Source: an uncultured Aliiroseovarius sp. (GTDB lineage Bacteria; Pseudomonadota; Alphaproteobacteria; Rhodobacterales; Rhodobacteraceae). Taken from it: 5,896 bases of DNA. The stretch is from positions 1-5,896 of the forward strand of contig CALJDH010000058.1 of the NCBI GenBank assembly GCA_938023895.1. The letters are read 5' to 3'. The position numbers and the translations under genes are program-made. Below the pieces are notes generated by a model. That model saw only the letters and a list, made by a program, of their open reading frames with translations. It made no database searches and was not told the origin of the DNA. Positions 5,126 to 5,896 of this stretch are shown in pieces (the first letter of the stretch is position 1; the number at the start of each line of letters is the position of its first letter).

Positions 5126-5896
5126 TTAGTCGCGCGTGCCCGCAAACCGCTCTTGCCATTCCTCGCGCTGCTCGTCGGCGATTTTGGCAAAAAGGTTGTC
5201 TGGCACGGTGAAAGCATGGCCCGTTTTCAGCGTGTCCAGTGCCTCGGCCACGTCGCCCGGCCAGTCCATATCGGTGTTCATCGCCGCACGCAGAGTTTCG
5301 GACGCATCGGGGATGAAGGGGGCCGACAGAACCGCATAGAGGCGGATCAGGTTCAGAGCCAGACGGATCTGCGCGGCAGCCTGATCCGGGTCGGTTTTGA
5401 ACGTCGCCCATGGCGCGGCGGCTTGCAGGTATTCGTTGCCCGCCACCCAGATGCCTCGCAGTTCCTGCGCAGCTTTGCGCACGTCCATTGCTTCCATATG
5501 ACCTTCATAGGCGCGCACTTTGGTTGTCAGGTCGGCGATCAGCGCGGCCTCGGCCTCGCCATATTCGCCACCTTCCGGAACCGCTTCCGAGAATTTCGAG
5601 CGGCAGAATTTGGTTACGCGGCTGACAAAGTTGCCCAGCACGTCGGCCAGATCTTTATTCACGCTGACCTGGAAGTTCTCCCACGTGAATTCGGCGTCTG
5701 AGTTTTCGGGTGCGTGGCTCAAGAGCCACCAGCGCCAGTAATCTGCGGGCAGGATCGACAGGGCCTGATCCATGAAGACGCCACGCCCCTTCGAGGTCGA
5801 GAACTGTCCGCCATCATAGTTCAGATAGTTGAACGATTTGATGTAATCGACCAGCTTCCATGGCTCTTCCGAGCCCATGATCGTGGCCGGGAAAGA
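5126..5896 (-). CDS. metG: Methionyl-tRNA synthetase, C-terminal part (5' end outside window)
   Basis: The frame is open from the right edge to the TAG at 5126-5128, giving the last 256 residues (starting [13 protein letters not shown]); the real start lies beyond 5896. The enzyme charges tRNA-Met and tRNA-fMet with methionine using ATP. Visible parts are the end of the class I catalytic domain with the KMSKS-equivalent loop [18 protein letters not shown] (about 25-42 of the fragment), then [20 protein letters not shown] and [20 protein letters not shown], typical of the MetRS stem-contact and anticodon-binding helical region. The C-terminus ends [19 protein letters not shown], without a Trbp111/EMAP-like tRNA-binding extension. 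The loop reads QFSTS, so both lysines of the KMSKS consensus are replaced, with a Lys directly after; I recall KFSTS-type loops in related MetRS. The HIGH motif and the zinc knuckle, if present, lie outside. Its own strong terminator follows. Confidence 0.95.
   Translation of the reverse strand, partial: SFPATIMGSEEPWKLVDYIKSFNYLNYDGGQFSTSKGRGVFMDQALSILPADYWRWWLLSHAPENSDAEFTWENFQVSVNKDLADVLGNFVSRVTKFCRSKFSEAVPEGGEYGEAEAALIADLTTKVRAYEGHMEAMDVRKAAQELRGIWVAGNEYLQAAAPWATFKTDPDQAAAQIRLALNLIRLYAVLSAPFIPDASETLRAAMNTDMDWPGDVAEALDTLKTGHAFTVPDNLFAKIADEQREEWQERFAGTRD

Noticed and set aside
1..5896. tRNA genes, CRISPR arrays, insertion-sequence ends, toxin-antitoxin pairs
   Set aside because: I scanned both strands by eye and saw no regularly spaced repeats, no paired terminal inverted repeats with a transposase, and no cloverleaf-like segment. 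A tRNA scan and self-alignment would settle this.

Overview
The window reads as an ordinary chromosomal stretch of an alphaproteobacterium, most likely Rhodobacterales (Roseobacter clade). The reasons are the high GC of most genes, the form of the LysC, DUF1178, NUDIX and MetRS proteins, and a GC-rich double-hairpin intergenic repeat ending in a CCCCAGGATATTT-like tail that I associate with this order from memory. No tRNA, rRNA, CRISPR array, insertion sequence or phage gene is visible. I did not find a previously undescribed multi-gene system.

Left part, plus strand (1-1154): the C-terminal ligand-binding half of a TetR/AcrR repressor enters from the left edge and ends at 364. A 157-base gap follows, holding an 11-codon ORF that overlaps the TetR stop and an isolated inverted repeat. 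Then comes a gene for a 210-residue exported protein of unknown function. Its DNA is clearly less GC-rich (about 48% over 300 sampled bases) than lysC (about 61% over 120 sampled bases).

Centre, minus strand (1185-2542): lysC, the aspartate kinase that opens the Lys/Thr/Met/Ile (and diaminopimelate) pathway. It has a candidate promoter and a textbook intrinsic terminator of its own, and is convergent with the exported-protein gene. Inside lysC, a strong Shine-Dalgarno sequence sits five bases before an in-frame GTG at codon 251. That is close to where the separately translated regulatory beta subunit starts in Bacillus and Corynebacterium aspartokinases.

Right part, minus strand (2581-4942): a likely cotranscribed run in the order NUDIX hydrolase, DUF1178 zinc-ribbon-like protein, GNAT acetyltransferase, short-chain dehydrogenase, with gaps of 88, 67 and 56 bases. 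It ends in the double-hairpin repeat. The genes look like housekeeping or accessory metabolic functions without an obvious common pathway.

Far right, minus strand (5070-5896): the C-terminal part of methionyl-tRNA synthetase (metG), whose N-terminal half lies beyond the window, followed by a strong intrinsic terminator that separates it from the NUDIX run.
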